From Terebella lapidaria (lineage: Eukaryota > Annelida > Polychaeta > Terebellida > Terebellidae): a stretch of 64,000 nucleotides of DNA. The stretch lies in the NCBI GenBank assembly GCA_949152475.1, contig OX424559.1:35881119-35945118 (forward strand), written 5' to 3'. Position numbers and translations under genes: made by a program. Positions 13,201 to 25,590 of the stretch are shown here, one piece after another; position 1 is the first letter of the stretch; every line of letters begins with the position of its first letter. The notes below the pieces were generated by a model. That model ran no database searches and was not told the DNA's origin. It saw nothing but the letters and a program-made list of their open reading frames with translations.

Positions 13201-16200
13201 TGTACAAGAAGAATGTTACAATCAGTATCGCGGAAATGACGTCGAATCTCTATGGCGTGTACACTCTGACAGTGATCAACAGTGAAGGCAGTCCACTCGT
13301 TTATGAACTTCGGGTAGAGGCTAAAGGTAAGTTGAAATTTGAACGGTTCTAAGACACTTTTGAATTTAGAATTAGATATGTATATATAATATGTGCTAGA
13401 TTTATCTTGTGGTTGCAATAGTTTACAAGTGAACATTGCAGTAACGTCTCCAATTTATATATATCATCACAGAATTATAGTAAAATGGCAGTATTCCCAG
13501 TAAAGGCATTTCACTTACGTTGTAATCGGACTTAATATTCAAAACATTCAACTTTGTTTTTCTTTCACTCGCTGGTTTACAGATATTAATAAGATAAAAA
13601 AAATCCTGCACGTTTTGTGAACGCTATATTTCTAGTTGGTAGAATTCTCCTGCAGCACAAACTATTTCTGTTAAAGCACAACTATTTCTGCACTAAAATG
13701 AACTGTTTTGTTGTAGCACTATTTTTTGTTGCAGCACAAACTGATTACGCAAAACATTATGCTGCCTGGTATTCATTTTTTGTCAGTTTTGTTAAAGGAC
13801 ATTCAGTGATATATTTATGAGACACCATATAGCACAATTACATTGGTCACAGCAAAATTAGTTTCAGTTACAGCAGGAATATTTGTACTGCAGCATATTG
13901 TGTGCTGTGAAGCAGAAATAGCTTGTGTACAGTAAGCTGCAGCACATCAAATGTGCGATGCATTATAAAGATGTATTTATATGAGCTGACTTAACCACCA
14001 TTCAAAGAGTAATGATGAAAGATATATCGTGGGCTGTACCAGATGCTCACACCTCCATTCTCATCTCCAGTGTTAATGATGATACTGATTTGATCAAACG
14101 AGTTTTCATCCTCATTCAAGCACTGTTTTAAATTGGACGAAGTGGGAGTATATTCGACAAAGACAGTTGTGTTATTTCTATTTGTTTTATTGTAGCTGAG
14201 TTCAACGCTCAGGGAAGTGTTGCGGTAATCATAGGCGTCGTTGTTTCAATCCTCGTTGTTACTGCTGTGATCATCACAGTAGTCATTCTATGGAGGAAGG
14301 GACTGCTACCAAAAGTATGTGCAAGATTTTTTGGCTTGTTGTGTCTAAATAAGTAATCTACTATGGTGATGTAAACGTATCAATTGACAAAACACACTGG
14401 TTGGTGGACGTCTTGGACGTAATTTAACATGGGATCTGCCAGATACATTAACTATATCCATAGTATATAGGCATGTATCTTGTTGCTATTTATAGAAGGA
14501 AAGTGGGAAACGAGACAGCCACGTCTATGAAAATGCGACTGCATCTGAACCTATTGACGTTCAGGTAATCTGCTATTTATTTTATCATTACTAGTATTAG
14601 GCAGGGTACTGTATTTTACAATTATTGGCTGAAAGAGAATTAGCAATATACATGGAAGCTATTTATTCAAACGCAAATATGTCCGGTTAATTATTTGTTT
14701 CCAACATCAATACAAGTTCTGTTCAACTTGGTAGCCGAGCAATATTGCAAGATAGTATCATGTACTTGGCAAACCTCATACAAGATTAAAACGGCAATTC
14801 TTCAGCAAATTTCTGTCACAAAATTGATAATGATAGTAAGCATCCCATATATTTAGTTTCAGTAAAGAAATGTTCTTGGAGATTTCAGCCCCAAAATGAA
14901 ATCTGACTGAAGTCAGGGATTTTATTACGTTCATAAGCACGAGCAATGTATTTTTTTTTGCAATCTTAAACCAGAGAAGATATTTGTATAAAATCAAAGC
15001 ATATATAGTTGTATGTTTATCTGATAAATTTACTGGAATTATGCTTGACGGTAAAGATAAGGTAACCAGATACTATCCAATAATATTCTAGGGATCTATC
15101 ACAGAAATATGCGTGTATTATTTCTCGCAGTGTCTGTATATAAATGTATGAGCAAACCGTGTAGATTCCCCTGTGATCCGTTATAGAACTACATTCGTGG
15201 TCAAAAAGGGTGTCACATGCTTGATCCAGTGCATTTATCATAACTCGCACCCGTTTTTGTTCATCCTTGAAATGATTCTAACATCCTCAAGTTTGGGAGT
15301 TATACTCTTCTGGTATATTCTGTCCCTGAGCAAAATTTGTGAAAAATATCGAAACATTTAATGCGTTTAGTGAAGGAGTGTTAGGAGGTCTCGCGGTTCT
15401 GACCTTTGGACACTTCAAATTGTCATACACGTGATGCCGAGCACCTACTAGTATTGCCTTGAGAAATCAAATGCTTGCATATCGTGATGCTGGGCTGCAG
15501 ACGCCTCTGGGTATCCAGACAAACTCTCAACAGAGTGCTCTGGAGACGTGCAGCAACCGGAAGTGTGAGTCCTGATAAATCTACTGATCGGCCTTGTATC
15601 ACATCAGAAAGAAACGACAAATAGTTGCAATTGCCCGCCAGAACCGCACAATGTCATCCAGGTCAATCACAGCCGAACTCCACAGAAGACGTCAGATACG
15701 GATTTCTCGCCAGACCGTGAATCGTCGGTTGCTGAAAAGTAGTTGTCAGGCCAGGAGGATGGTGAGGAAGCCAGGACTGACTGCGAGACATCGGACAACA
15801 GATTTCAGTGGGCACATAGGTACCATAATTTGATGGTGGTTCACTGGAATCATGTTGTCCTCACCGACGATTCCAGGTTCCTGCTCTACCCATTGATGGT
15901 CGACTTCGAGTCTGCAGGCGTGTTGGGGAGGAACCACTCCATGAAAATATTCAGTTGTATGTGGCAGCAGGTGGAGGTTTGGGCACATCTCAGGGGTCTT
16001 CCGAGCAAGTGGTGTCAGCCTTTTTGTCGTTCTGGATTAGAACGTGACTGGCGCCATGTACAGGGTCATCCTGCAGAACGACCTGCTTCCATTTGCTGAG
16101 GGATTGTTCCAGAACAATTTCAGAATCCAACAAAATAATGCACCAGCTCATAAAGCTTGCATTGTTACATTAATTCCTCCAACAACGCAACGTTCTGGTC

Positions 16201-17996
16201 ATGCCCCAATTCTCCGTAAGCCTGGATACAAACCCAAGGCGCAGGAATGTCTAACCTGTAAACTTGTGAGATTTGGGCCAGGCTTTGATAGAGGAATGGG
16301 ACAGAATTCCTGTCCAGAGACTAACTTCCCTAGTAGAGAGCATGCCACGCTGCCTAGCGGACATTATAGCAGCACGTGGTGGGCATACCCGATATTGAAC
16401 AATTGGCATTGGTGTGTAGTCGCATATTGTACGTGCTCTGAAAGTTTGGATTTGATATGAAAAGATCTCATTGCATTAAGAACGATTTTGTTTCATTATG
16501 CATTAGGTGACAAAATTATATATTTTGAGGGTACACGCACATGAGCACGAAGTAAACTATATTCCATTCATTGTGGAAACATCATTTTGCGGAGTTACAT
16601 AACCGAAATATCGAAGTTTCCATATATACAATCAACAAACACATGACACGATATTCCTGGGGAAAAATTTTTGATATTTTACCTGTCTTGCAAATTTAAA
16701 ACACATGTGACAACCATTTTGACCATGAGTGTATATTGTCGCCTTCAAATGAGCCATTCCACACACTGGCTGATCCTAGTGGTATCAGTTTTGCTTTTGA
16801 TAATGTCCAATCAGATTCAATACTCATTCCTAAAGAACTCGATATCAGGTTTGGACATTATCATCGTGTGGTAGTGGTGGATGACCAATGATCATTTTAC
16901 CTGCTATATATCATCTTTCACCAGACAGCTACCGAGATACGTATTGACAACCCGAGAGTGCAGTATGAAAATGTTGGTAGCACTGAACTTCGGATAATCA
17001 AAGAAACCACAAGAGAAGGCCCATATGATGCTTTGAATACTGACGATGTGCAAAAGGTAACTTATGATAGAGATGAGCAAATATGATTTGACATCAAAAA
17101 TGAATGATATGTTGATTGTTCAAATATATATACCCATTTAATAATCTTAGATGTATAAATCTTCTATAAATAATCATTTAGGTTCCAAATGTGTACGATA
17201 TGATAACGAGACCTGCCACAGAGGTGGCTTACGAGAATGTAAATGCCGGAGAACACTCACAGGTAACTTAGTTAAATTTCATATCATGAGAATAATTCAA
17301 TACAAATTCAGCAGTGATGAATTGTTAAAACTAGGGTTGCCTTTGTTCTAAGAAGTTGTTTTTCAAATATGCATATTCTTCACAATATAAATGAATCCAA
17401 CAGTATAACAGTTTCGGGTAATATATACTGAAATATTGTTTTGTTGTTTTCCGTTTCTAGTACTTTGATCGTTTTCTATGATAATCAGAGCATTATCACA
17501 ATTTTCGGTCAATAATGCGATTATGGGTAAAGAAATATAATGTAATGAAACATCTCATCAGTGTCAAATGTTGGTATTCAATATGGATGGTCTTCAAATT
17601 AATGTATAGAAGCAAATCAGAAACCAAGTTGTCCTTATTATTTGCATGCCATGGTGAGAGCATAATGAACAGGGCGAACATAATGTAAATGATTGTAATT
17701 TTGAAAAATCTGTATTCACCATAGACTAAATTCTGTAAAAATCGGTAAAAATTTTAGCGAAAATATCACCTTTATTCCCACATTTAGGACATTATAAATT
17801 TTAAAATATATTGGATACTTTGACGATCTTAAAACAATAAAAGAAAAGTATCCAAGTTAAAATGTGATTTTCGAGAGAGGTGTCAGAATTATATGGAATA
17901 AAGCTGGAATTCAGAAATTCATCCATTACGATTTAAAGACCATACCTAACATTCTGACAGTGAATTTATTTTTTATCTTTTCAGGCACACGATTGA
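10279..17996 (+). CDS. Ig-superfamily transmembrane receptor B (complete)
   Basis: Full-length paralog of receptor A. Exons: 10279-10402 (signal peptide; hydrophobic stretch ending in SVHG), 10597-10929 (V-like), 11770-12075, 12259-12507, 12587-12853, 12997-13326 (Ig-like), 14196-14314 (TM), 14496-14564, 16925-17056, 17182-17262 (tail) and 17985-17996 (A-H-D-stop). Every junction keeps phase: 1-1 for Ig exons, 1-0 for the TM exon, 0-0 in the tail. Tail tyrosines are VYENA, VQYENV, GPYDAL, NVYDMI and VAYENV; the first has lost the aliphatic +3 residue present in A, while both ITIM-type motifs are kept. YENV also fits the pYxN pattern known to bind Grb2-type SH2 domains. All introns use GT donors. 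The intron 14565-16924 carries a 1.54-kb Tc1-like element absent from A. The protein is type I by topology, with an N-terminal signal and tail inside. Ligand and partners are not inferable. Confidence 0.9.
11340..11455. repeat. Short insertion with G-run in intron of receptor B
   Basis: Begins CAGGGGCGTATCTATGATTT, runs into a poly-G stretch and ends in GC-rich sequence. The matching intron of A lacks it at this point. The start resembles the CAGGGGCG terminus of the repeat at 37388 and 55947, so it is probably a small non-autonomous transposon remnant. Confidence 0.35.
13640..13960. repeat. Degenerate intronic minisatellite before the TM exon of receptor B
   Basis: Counterpart of the block at 4376-4660 in receptor A, with the same AGCACAAACTATTTCTG-like units in the same intron. 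It shows that intron sequence, not only exons, is shared by the paralogs. Confidence 0.5.
15192..16731 (+). mobile_element. Tc1/mariner-like DNA transposon in receptor B intron
   Basis: The ends are inverted repeats of about 28 bp (left CATTCGTGGTCAAAAAGGG..., right, reversed, CACTCATGGTCAAAATGGT...). The element is flanked by TA at 15190-15191 and 16732-16733, the Tc1/mariner target duplication. Receptor A has the uninterrupted intron at the matching point (about 5790-5800, GAACTATATTG), giving an empty site. The interior encodes a broken transposase on the plus strand. Length 1540 bp, normal for the family. The insertion postdates the A/B duplication. Confidence 0.9.
15434..16400 (+). pseudogene. 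Tc1-like transposase, broken
   Basis: Overlapping reading-frame pieces cover the paired helix-turn-helix DNA-binding part (SRSITAELHRRRQIRISR region near 15660-15720) and the DDE catalytic part (VVLTDDSRF near 15857, then IQQNNAPAHKA near 16127). The frame changes several times. In the second catalytic motif the expected aspartate before NAPAH is asparagine, and no clean third motif is visible. The product would not be functional. Only the inverted repeats could still be mobilised in trans. Confidence 0.8.
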
Positions 17997-19640
17997 AAAC
18001 GGATTGGAATGAGGAAAGAAAACGGTTATTTTTCATTTGCAATAATTCCTTGTTTTTACTCATGCCATGAACTAGAACGTGTTTACACTGTGAAAAGTTT
18101 ACACTGTGAAACCTCGATCCCACAATATGGTAATATGTTATCACTTTAAACACTGAAATTATTTTGTTTTTGTTGAATTTGCTAGTAGTTTTTTCGGCGG
18201 AAAAGTCACAAAATTGTACAATAAACACAATTTAAGCTATGATAACTAAATTCAGCACAGTCACTCCTATAGTTTGAGGGAGAGGATGGAACAAGATAAG
18301 CCACACTAGACATCGTGGACTTAGTTTGTGAGTATCGAGACTGAATACTTCAGCTTTGCCCAAGCGAATTATGGAATTTTTCGTTTATTTTTGTTAACTC
18401 GACAGTGTATAGGGTATGCCTTCTGGATTATATACGGTTTGCATATAATGTTAATGCGTCTGTACTTTGATAGCAGCAACATGCGTTATTTTTGCATATT
18501 TACTAAAAAAAATCCATATTTGTAAAAAATAATGATAATCCGTATGTTATGATGTTGGGATCCGAATGAAGATTCCCAAAATATTTTGAACATGTTCACT
18601 TATTTCAATTATTCCATACGTATTATCTATATAGTGTACACACTAATTTGTGTTGTTCTTATCATGTCTTGTGTAAATAACATGTATACATTATTATTAA
18701 CAACATTATTATACATCACACTGTCGCACTTATATAAGTTAACAATACCAGCAGTGCGTAAGACCTTCCTCTTCAATTGATACCGCCAGTTGTTATCTTA
18801 GTTACGTTTTCTCATTGGTATGTAATATGATATATACTGAAAATAATATATCGATATATATTAAAATTGAAGTGTAGGAATTATCAATTATGTCGTTCTT
18901 ATGCAGACGCCACCACTGGTTGACTCGAGTGAATGGTATGTTCAAATTACAAATGAATTGTTGATACGAGGTAATTAAAACACATATATACGGAAACTCG
19001 TCCGTACCGGGTCGTTTGTGAGTACGATGTCGTTTCCATTACTAGTGATTACTAGTATGTCTGATCCATTAATCAGCATTGGGTAAAATAAACAAAATGT
19101 GGTCGGTTTTGGGTGCGTTTCATTCATACGAATCACAAATATGATCCCAAACAGCATAAGATTTCTGATCCGTACACCGAAAATTAACTCTGATCCCATC
19201 TTCTGTTCAATCGTTTTTTATTGCTAGGTTAAAATAATATTGAAGCAAGAATTTTAAATATTTTATAAATTAGATCATATCTTTCAGAAGTGGTATGCAT
19301 AGTTCACAAATTTGTCTTTCATGCTGACTTTTCTGAGATCATGATGCTGATCCGTACTATTTTGTGCAGGATTGGCTTTGTGATCTGGGATCAGATTTGT
19401 GATTGGTATGAGTGAAAAAAAAAACACCTATTGATACAGGAATGAAACATGTTGTTGTGAGGCAGAATATATTGTCCACATTGGACTGATGAAATTATCA
19501 AAATCATATTTCCCAACAGCGTTGGTTCGCAAATTAGGGTTGGAAAGAAGCACAACTTCAGGGCTAATAACCCTATACATGTATGTGAGGGTGTGGGTGT
19601 TCCAAACTGTAATGAAATCAAATTTTATCAGAGATGTGAG
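17997..19640. other. 3' flank of receptor B and B-LRR intergenic region
   Basis: AATAAA at 18220-18225 is a plausible polyadenylation signal of receptor B. Similarity to the flank of A fades near 18450. The remainder is AT-rich with no recognisable gene; it ends where the 3' end of the opposite-strand LRR gene is expected, and TTTATT at 19648-19653 reads AATAAA on the minus strand. Confidence 0.4.
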
Positions 19641-20021
19641 TAGATGTTTATTTGGAATCTGACAAAAACGCAGATATCCATTAACATATGCATACCATTA
19701 GCATTACACCATACCATTAATCACATCAACTCATATCATATCAATTGCATATTCAACTATCAACTATTTACATAAACACACGTCCATGGACATCAGACAT
19801 TCTTTCGTGTCATTCAGTCTTTTGTGAACTTAGGAATGTACAAAAAAATCAATTAAACATGTGATATACATGTATCGAATCACATCGAATGTATCAAAAA
19901 AATTTCCCTGGAATACAAAACGAATGTTTTATGTGTTCTAAGGAAACGACAAATATACATCAAGACATCCACACACATATACATAGACAGAGTGCATATA
20001 ACATAGTTTGCATGAGGCGAA

Positions 20022-23000
20022 TCACGTCCCAAAATCAACTGAGAGTCCCATTTCATGGTGTGATTGAGCTTTGTCTTCCTCGGTTGTTTCCAAAGCGCCC
20101 GACGATCTCGCGTACAGAGATTCTCGAGTGTTTTCGACACGTCTTTCCTTTCTTTTCTTCTTAAGGCAGCGCATAACCAATATAATAGAGCCAATGACAA
20201 GCGGAATACCCAGACCGGCGCCCACTGCCGCAGCGATAATCATGGTCATGTCCATACTAGATGTTGTTCCATCAGGGTTTTGTGTTGAATTGAAAAACGT
20301 TGTTATTGCTTCGTCATTCATTTGTGTTGAATGTGTTGACATCGACATTATGTCATCCAAGTGTTGTGTTGATGTAGTGGTGGTAGTTTCTGCAGTGGTG
20401 GTAGATTCTTGCACAGTGCCTGTCATGGGGCACCCAAGCAGTGCATCGGACAGATTTCCCCACCCTACACCGACAGCAGGGGCCGGATGCGTGCATGGTT
20501 GACCGGAGAGTGTCACAAAGCTGTGGTCTTTCACCCAACAGAGGCACGAACAGTCGAGATTCACAGCATCCGTCAGATCTAATAACACCAGACCGACTCC
20601 AGGTGGAGGCTTTGGAGAAGAAAAGAGACATTCATAGGTCAATGTTCATTAAAAATTCAAGCAGTTGTTAGTGTCACACATGACTGAATTAAACTAACGG
20701 AAGGAGCACAGAAACATTCTACTGACATTCGTTGACTTTATTCTCAAGTCCTGCCGGTCGGTGAATGGTTTTGTTCATTCCTACAATCTCACGAAAATAA
20801 TTTAAAAACTAACTAAATCAAAATGAAATCACGTTTTGTGTGATGATTAATTAGTCCAAGGTCTAAGAAACGTTACCGGACAAGAGATGTTTTATATTTT
20901 AGATATTAGCCATCTTGTCCCATGACCTCGAAAATAAGGCCACTGATCAAACTCAAGGTCACGATATATTGATTATATAACAATTCTTATATATATTCAC
21001 AATTGATTGCCATGTTGTTAATTCAATAATAAGAGAGATATTAGCCATTTGAAATCAAAGGTCAAATTCAAGGTGATGAGAATATTCGGCATATATGATT
21101 TCCTGTATATCCATAATTGATTGTAAAAATGTGGTTGAAAGTTTGATTACGGGAATTGTTCCGCCCATATCCGGTTCGTCCGGATCACTCCATCCATTTA
21201 TCTCATGAATTGAATGCGTATGGCTGCCACGCACACCAATGTAAAGTGAATGTTGCAAGCGGTCACTCAACGCACGCATTCCGGGTGAGAAATTGATAAA
21301 TGATGAAATACTACAGGGTGCGTATACATAATACGAATTCATGAGTTTGTCCAGTGGTATCAGTTTGTGCATGTACCGAACTATCTCCAAACGAGAACCA
21401 CCTGGTTAGGAATAGTTCAACTTCTTATAGGACACTGAATGGATATAAATGATTCCCTGAAAACGCCAGCTGTTTCAAGCCCATTGTCTCTATCAAGCAA
21501 ACTGAGACAGTCCTATGATAGACCCTATATTTGAGCTTTCCCCCAGAACGATTTGATTGCCAGGAGGACGATTTAATCATCTATGTGACAGCCACATTGA
21601 AACGCCTATCCAAGTAATATGCTTTATTTTCAGGAAAATATAAATGATCGTAAATATGTTTAATAACCGTGTTCCCTTCAGTACCGAGAACTAAGAGTTA
21701 TTCGTTTTATATACTCACATGTACACACAATGGTTTATTTAAACCCCTGATTGTAAAGACGAAGAACATTCATCTTTAAACTAAGATTCAAAGAAACTCA
21801 CGAATTCTAAATTCTGCAGTTGCTTTTTCTTTACCACTATTAATAGTTGCTTTCATCACAGATGTCTGAAACAAAATCCCTGAAAATACTCGTATAACTT
21901 GGAGTACGGTAACCTAAAAAAACACGGGAAAATACCAAACCAGCATTTTACTTGCATACTACGGAAGCTCATATTCGCCACATAGAGGAGCACAAATTTT
22001 TTTTAGAGCGTTATAACGCTCTAATTACAGTGTAATAACGCTGTAATACAGCGTTATAACGCTCTAATTTACAGCGTTATAACGCTCTAATTTAGAGCGT
22101 TATTACGCTCTAAATTAAACCGTTCACCTTCCCATCATATTTCCAATGTCTTGATTTATAATAAACATATCTAGATCAGAGTAATTTTGAGATTTCCCTA
22201 CATATGATTCCCTACATCATCCCTAGGTCCGATGATGTCTCTGGCAGTGTAAATTAGAGCGTTATAACGCTGTAATTTACAGCGTAATAACGCTCTAATT
22301 AGAGCGTTATTACGCTGTATTAGAGCGTTATAACGCTGTAATTAGAGCGTAATTACGCTGTAAATTACAGCGTTATAACGCTGTAATTAGAGCGTAATTA
22401 CGCTGTAATTAGAGCGTTATTACGCTGTATTAGAGCGTTATAACGCTGTAATTACAGCGTTATTACGCTGTAATTAGAGCGTAATAACGCTGTAATTAGA
22501 GCGTAATTATGCTGTAAATTAAAGCGTAATTACGCTATAAATTAGAGCGTTATAACGCTGTATTAGAGCGTTATAACGCTGTAATTAGAGCGTAATTACG
22601 CTGTAAATCACAGCGTAATAACGCTGTAATTACAGCGTTATTACGCTGTAATTAGAGCGTAATAACGCTGTAATTAGAGCGTATTTATGCTGTAAATTAA
22701 AGCGTAATTACGCTATAAATTAGAGCGTTATAACGCTGTATTAGAGCGTTATAACGCTGTAATCATGGTAATAGAGCGTTATTACGCTGTAATTAGAGCG
22801 TAATTACGCTGTAAATTACAGCGTAATAACGCTGTAATTACAGCGTTATTACGCTGTGATTAGAGCGTAATAACGCTGTAATTAGAGCGTAATTACGCTG
22901 TAAATTAAAGCGTAAGTACGCTATAAATTAGAGCGTTATAACGCTGTAATAGAGCGTTATAACGCTGTAATAGAGCGTAATAACGCTTTAATTTACAGCG

Positions 23001-25590
23001 TAATTACGCTTTAATTTACAGCGTTAATACGCTGTATTACAGCGTTATAACGCTGTAAAGAAAAAAGTGCATTCCTCCATCTGGCGAATATGAGCCACCG
23101 TAGCATCCCACTGACATGAATATCGAGTTTTCATTTTCGCAACATTCGGATACTTTTGAAAAGTGTCCTTATACATGTTATATGATCGTGGGAGTCCTTC
23201 GATGTATATCCAAGAGCATGTGAAAGTACTCCTGACTTCCACAGCCCTCTTTGTTCATTGAAATGCCACCTTGATTCATCATGTTCATCAAGGTCGAATT
23301 CAAGGTCACCGAAGGATCCACCAATCAGTATGTGATTGTTTATATGCCCACAATACAAACCTTACGTAGGCAAACGTTTTGTTTGCAGTGGCTAGGTCAC
23401 ATACTAGTATTTCGTAACCTCACCAGTCACCACTCATCGTCATCTCACATCAAGTTCGATGTTACAAGAAACTTGGCACTAAATTTCATATGATCAAAAC
23501 TACAAAGTCATTAGTAGATCAGCCGCTCATAATACAGACCTGCACTCTATATATCTGCAAGCGTTCTGTGTTTAGGGGCCAATGTCTGCATTTCATGCCA
23601 TTTGAGCCCAATTTGTGGGCTTTTCGAATTATTTTACGCATCAACATGATTTCAGGCATCAAGGATGCCAACAATAACAAACCCTGATCAGAATGCCAAC
23701 TTTGGCCCATTTTTTTTGCTTTTAAATCTAAATGTGGGGGCCTTTCGCGCGATCCAAGGCATTCCATATTCATACAACTGACAGCAGGTCTATCAGTCAA
23801 TGAAAGAGGTAAGTTGGTCTTCAAATATTTTACTCTTAGTTTCGCAAAGGACTTTCAGGATTTACTCAAAATCCATACACACTTTTAGGGCTTATGGTGG
23901 TGGATATGATAATACAATGAATGTGTTTGTGGATGAACCCAATGATTGGTGATCACTTTTTGTAGAGTTCGACATTAGACACATGACACCAGTGGCCCAT
24001 CAAAAATCTACTGGCCTCACTTTCAATCATTGCATGCTTGAATATCAGCCACTGAATGGTGTATGCTTACAGAGAAGCAACAAGGAAATGCTTTCGGAGG
24101 ACTGTTCCTTCTGTGAAGTACAAACTCAAAGAATGCACGGTTTTATACTGGCTCAGTGGGGCCAGTGAGTTGGAGAATCTGGTGGCCCCCACAGAATCAA
24201 ATTATGGCATGTGGCTACTGTTGATGTTGATCCCTGTTTTTTGGGACAGCATATAGGTCATGCAATAAACAGTAAGTATTCGTATGGCGAACATACACAC
24301 ATAATGTACCGGTATATACTAGTATACAATTTTGCACAATGATAACGACTACTTGAATTAGTAACAAAAATACACTTGATAATAACAAAAATATGTAAAG
24401 AATCGTAAGAGTGCTTTTTTTTTTTTAGAAATTGTGAACTTCAAAATTAGGTATGGCCATGAAGCCCATACAAACGAAAAAACTCACCTCATCTAAGCAA
24501 CCTATATTGCTTCCCCTCAGACTCAGTGTCTTCAGTCCAGTAAAGTCCCATATGCCATCCGCTATGCCAGATACGTCGTTATTATCCAGAACTAGAGTCT
24601 CCAAAGTCGAACTGATTTCATACAATCCCGTCAAGTCGGACCACTTCAGGATGTTGTTCTGACTCAGGTCCAAAGTGACCAGATTCACTACATCCTTGAA
24701 AGTGTAGGGATGTATTTCCGTAATTGAGTTGGTAGAAAGATTGAGGTTCTCTAGTTGTGACAAACCTGTCACATTGGGCATAATTATCAGATCGTTAAGT
24801 GCAAAATCCAACGTTTCGACGCTTGTTAGCTTTTGGAGGCGATATTCATCAATGTTGGTCAGTCGATTGTTTCTAAATATCATGTCCTTCACGGGAGCTC
24901 CATCAGGAAACAGGGGAAATTCGTGAAGATCACATGTTTCACATTCAAAATGTTCTATGTTTTGCCACCTTTTGAAAGCGTTGATGTCGAATGATCCAAA
25001 TGAATTCGTGCTCAAGACTGCTATTTGCAGAGACGTCATATTCTGAAGTGCTATTCCAAGTGAGGCTCCTGTTTTATCGATATCATCAAAACGGATATTA
25101 ATCAGCGATCCCAAGATAGATTCCAGCATTACAGATAGATCCACGTCCGCTAGCGACAAACCAGTTAAAGCAAGGTACTCGAGACCAGTGAACCCTTCCA
25201 GCATGTCACTGCCTAAAGTCTCATCATTGAATGGGTTTTTGTTTAGCGACAAGCTCCCTAGTCCTGGTGCAACACACGACATATTTGGCATGGTAGTTAA
25301 ACGGTTGAACGACAGGAACAGTGACGCCACTGGTGATCCACAGAACGCGGCAGGGTCGATGAAACTTATCCTGTTGAATTGCAATCGGAATGTCGTACAG
25401 TTAAACAAGTGACTGAACGCATGCGCCTCGATTCTCTTGATATGGTTTCCTCGTAGATCCACGCTCGTAGTTGAGGCAGGAATGTCAGTTGGTACATCTG
25501 TCAGTGCCTGATACTTAGCTGTGTATTCTGTAGCCGTAACCTTCCAGGCACACAAGAGGCAGACCACCACAACCGACCGTGAGAACACAT
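20022..25590 (-). CDS. Leucine-rich-repeat transmembrane receptor (5' exon not found)
   Basis: Type I membrane protein with extracellular LRRs. The large exon 25590-24488 follows a strong acceptor (TTCTCTTACAG) and encodes the end of a hydrophobic signal segment, then about a dozen LRRs with L-x-L-x-x-N cores (such as LENLNLSTNSITEI, LVTLDLSQNNI). It ends in a GTGAGT donor in phase 0 after Cys-Leu-Asp-Glu. The next exon I can join is 20609-20022, also phase 0. It gives an LRR C-terminal cap (DLTDAVNLDCSCLCWV), a Thr-rich stalk, a Gly/Ile-rich TM helix (about residues 130-155 of this exon) with a basic KKKRKERR stop-transfer, and a short acidic tail. The 3.9-kb intron contains the palindromic satellite element. 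No ATG lies in the first exon frame before the acceptor, so a short upstream exon with the start is missing. Other exons between these two are possible but the phases fit directly. LRR receptor class is sure; function (adhesion or recognition) is unknown. Confidence 0.8.
21959..23103. mobile_element. TIR element filled with GCG-N6-CGC palindromic satellite
   Basis: Imperfect inverted repeats of about 36 bp bound the block: left CTACGGAAGCTCATATTCGC... from 21959, right reversed CTACGGTGGCTCATATTCGC... ending 23103. No coding frame lies inside. The interior is almost wholly the tandem array described separately. It sits in the intron of the LRR gene. Its architecture matches the element at 49220-49863. 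It is probably a non-autonomous DNA element; the family is not one I recognise. Confidence 0.6.
22004..23058. repeat. Palindromic tandem array, units AGCGTTATAACGCT and variants
   Basis: Dozens of 17-19-bp units, each a 12-bp dyad GCG-N6-CGC. The N6 is TTATAA, TAATTA, TTATTA or TAATAA, so left half (GCGTTA or GCGTAA) and right half (TAACGC or TTACGC) combine freely. The linkers are also near-palindromic (TGTAATTACA, TGTAATTAGA). There are two blocks, about 22004-22115 and 22249-23058, split by about 130 bp of unique sequence. The second block has a higher-order repeat of about 180-210 bp, marked by the rarer unit before AAATTAAAGCG near 22500, 22680 and 22887. Confidence 0.9.

Noticed and set aside
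22004-23058. CRISPR-like or centromeric satellite interpretation of the palindromic array
   Set aside because: Spacers are not unique, units are self-palindromic, and it is about 1 kb long inside TIRs in a gene intron, which fits neither.
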